Assembly (NCBI RefSeq): GCF_018070565.1
Contig: NZ_JAGPXL010000027.1
Location: forward strand, 1 to 64,000
From: Streptomyces sp. B93
GTDB lineage: Bacteria; Actinomycetota; Actinomycetes; Streptomycetales; Streptomycetaceae
DNA: 64,000 nt
Direction: 5' to 3'
Below, piece after piece: positions 62,514-64,000 of the stretch. Position numbers and translations under genes: made by a program. The notes under the pieces were generated by a model. That model was not told the DNA's origin, searched no databases, and saw only the letters and a list, made by a program, of their open reading frames with translations. The stretch's first letter is position 1. Each line of letters starts with the position of its first letter.

Positions 62514-63191
62514 ATGGCCACCGCTTACGACACTCCCCAAGTCCTGGACCGGCGTGAGGGTCCCTACGGCGAGGTGGTGCTGCGCCGTCATGGCGAGCTG
62601 CTCCAGATCATCGCCAACGGCTGTTTCCTGATGGACACCTCCGACGGCCGCTCGGAGAGACTGCTGGTCGACGCGGCCCTCGACGCCCTGGACAGCCGCC
62701 CCGGACCACGGGTGCTCATCGGCGGACTCGGCGTCGGATTCTCACTCGCACATGCCACGGGCAACCCGCGCTGGGGCCGGATCACGGTGGTGGAACGGGA
62801 ACGCGCCGTCATCGACTGGCACCTCGGCGGACCGCTGTCGGCCCTCACCCGCGAGGCCCTCTCCGACCCGCGCGTCCAAGTCGTCGAGGCGGATCTGATC
62901 GATTACGTCAATGAGACATCCGCCACTTTCGACGCCCTGTGCCTGGACATCGACAACGGCCCCGACTGGACCGTCACGGAAGCCAACGAAAGCCTCTACT
63001 CCCCCGCCGGACTGGCAAGCTGCACAAGGGTTTTGGCGCCCGGCGGAGTGCTCGCCGTATGGTCCGCCAAACCCTCCCCGGAATTTGAAGGAACCTTGTG
63101 GAATGCCGGATTCCAACAAGTGCGTACCGAAGAGATCCCCGTTGCCCGGGGCGTTCCGGACGTCGTTCATCTCGGCGTCCGACCTGGATAG
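62514..63191 (+). CDS. Spermidine-synthase-fold methyltransferase-like protein
   Basis: A 225-residue protein with the spermidine synthase Rossmann fold: LIGGLGVGFSLAHA (SAM-binding glycine loop), ITVVERERAVIDWH, VQVVEADLIDYVNE and the DIDNGPDW acidic motif. It is shorter than true spermidine synthases (about 280 residues) and lacks the N-terminal beta-domain, so aminopropyl transfer is doubtful. It follows the broken GNAT gene and precedes a response regulator on the same strand. Confidence 0.8.
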   Translation: MATAYDTPQVLDRREGPYGEVVLRRHGELLQIIANGCFLMDTSDGRSERLLVDAALDALDSRPGPRVLIGGLGVGFSLAHATGNPRWGRITVVERERAVIDWHLGGPLSALTREALSDPRVQVVEADLIDYVNETSATFDALCLDIDNGPDWTVTEANESLYSPAGLASCTRVLAPGGVLAVWSAKPSPEFEGTLWNAGFQQVRTEEIPVARGVPDVVHLGVRPG

Positions 63192-63304
63192 CCGAGCGAT
63201 GGTGACTCCCCGTACCCTGCTTGCCTGACGCCGATCATTCAAGCGTCAAGCGCAGTCATGGGATCACCCCACGGATTCCGGAAAGCACACTTCAGGGGCG
63301 GGCG

Positions 63305-64000
63305 ATGGAGCAGACACACACCTCCCACAACGGCACGGCGGCGACCACTCCGGGCGCGCAGCGCCGGGTGCTGGTGGTCGAGGACGACGCGACGATCGTC
63401 GACGCCATCGCGGCCCGCCTGCGCGCCGAGGGATTCCTCGTGCAGACCGCGGGCGACGGACCGGCGGCCGTGGACACCGCCGAGGCCTGGCAGCCCGACC
63501 TGCTGATCCTCGACATCATGCTGCCCGGCTTCGACGGCCTCGAGGTCTGCCGCCGGGTGCAGGCCGCGCGTCCGGTGCCGGTGCTGATGCTCACCGCGCG
63601 CGACGACGAGACCGACATGCTGGTCGGGCTGGGCGTCGGCGCCGACGACTACATGACCAAGCCGTTCTCCATGCGTGAGCTGGCCGCCCGCGTGCACGTC
63701 CTGCTGCGCCGGGTGGAGCGGGCCGCGATCGCCGCGTCGACCCCGCGCAGCGGCATCCTGCGCCTGGGCGAGCTGGAGATCGACCACGCGCAGCGCAGGG
63801 TGCGGGTGCGCAGCGAGGACGTGCACCTCACCCCCACCGAGTTCGACCTGCTGGTCTGCCTGGCCAACACCCCGCGCGCGGTGCTCTCGCGCGAGCAGCT
63901 GCTCGCCGAGGTCTGGGACTGGGCGGACGCCTCCGGCACCCGCACCGTCGACAGCCACATCAAGGCGCTGCGCCGGAAGATCGGCGCCGAGCGGATCCGC
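63305..64000 (+). CDS. OmpR/PhoB-type response regulator (cut by window end)
   Basis: 232 codons are visible and the stop lies beyond the window. The receiver domain covers about 21-135 with acidic pocket VVEDDAT, phospho-acceptor Asp in LLILDIMLPG, TAR (Thr) and the KPF lysine. The winged-helix DNA-binding domain covers about 150-232 (RLGELEIDHAQRRVRVRSED, TPTEFDLLVCLANTPRAVLS, DSHIKALRRKIG). GGGGCGGG precedes the ATG. A partner kinase is expected just to the right. Confidence 0.93.
   Translation, partial: MEQTHTSHNGTAATTPGAQRRVLVVEDDATIVDAIAARLRAEGFLVQTAGDGPAAVDTAEAWQPDLLILDIMLPGFDGLEVCRRVQAARPVPVLMLTARDDETDMLVGLGVGADDYMTKPFSMRELAARVHVLLRRVERAAIAASTPRSGILRLGELEIDHAQRRVRVRSEDVHLTPTEFDLLVCLANTPRAVLSREQLLAEVWDWADASGTRTVDSHIKALRRKIGAERIR

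Overview
The window is high-GC actinobacterial DNA, almost certainly a Streptomyces chromosome. It has very strong third-position GC bias, frequent GTG starts and 4-bp start/stop overlaps. It also carries a conservon (CvnA-D), a CseA-like lipoprotein, an HspR (HAIR) operator in front of lon, and a complete clavulanic-acid gene cluster. The species cannot be fixed from the window. The clavulanic-acid genes keep the Streptomyces clavuligerus order and are very similar in sequence, but the cephamycin C genes that adjoin them in clavulanic-acid producers are missing. A strain of the S. pratensis/S. flavogriseus type, known to carry a clavulanic-acid cluster without producing the compound, is one candidate (inference from memory of the literature).

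Layout. (1) 1-6950 looks like the distal end of an integrative element. It holds transposase scraps, small hypothetical genes, a DUF6000 protein, a primase/polymerase-N-like protein with two small paralogous partners, a divergent XRE-TPR regulator with three TTA codons, and an aminoglycoside-phosphotransferase-fold protein. It ends at a 3' fragment of tRNA-Arg(CCU) at 6911-6950, followed by a perfect hairpin. (2) 7159-8528 has a small acidic protein, an NhaA remnant and a small membrane protein around a 20-bp minisatellite. (3) 8542-34897 is the clavulanic-acid locus: blp, a Tat-type metallo-beta-lactamase-fold protein, ccaR and pcbR on the minus strand; ceaS-bls-pah-cas-oat-oppA1 on the plus strand; cad and claR on the minus strand; cyp-fd-orf12-orf13 on the plus strand; gcaS-orf16-oppA2-orf14 and pbpA on the minus strand.

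(4) 35023-46352 is mostly housekeeping: a DUF4396 protein behind a CsoR-type operator, Ku and a stand-alone LigD-type polymerase, a vanadium-haloperoxidase-like secreted enzyme, a NERD protein, a dual-specificity phosphatase, a CseA-like lipoprotein with a histidine kinase, an SH3 protein, and a FtsW/RodA-PBP pair separated by an in-frame 36-bp repeat. (5) 46333-51214 has an internally inverted Uma2 pseudogene, two divergent di-iron oxygenase-fold proteins with a TetR regulator, and a secreted NlpC/P60 hydrolase. (6) 51233-56921 is a five-gene conservon operon ending in a styrene-monooxygenase-like flavoprotein. (7) 57315-64000 has a PP2C-like protein, a MarR regulator, Lon behind a HAIR box, a frameshifted GNAT, a spermidine-synthase-fold protein and an OmpR-type response regulator cut by the window end.

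How the biosynthetic genes work together. CeaS joins glyceraldehyde-3-phosphate and arginine. Bls closes the beta-lactam ring. Cas acts three times (hydroxylation, then cyclisation and desaturation), with Pah removing the guanidino group in between. Oat recycles acetyl groups on ornithine. GcaS, OppA1/2, Orf12, Orf14, Orf16 and Cyp/Fd act in the poorly resolved steps from clavaminate to clavaldehyde. Cad reduces clavaldehyde to clavulanic acid. CcaR and ClaR are the pathway activators. PcbR and PbpA are penicillin-binding proteins likely linked to self-tolerance.
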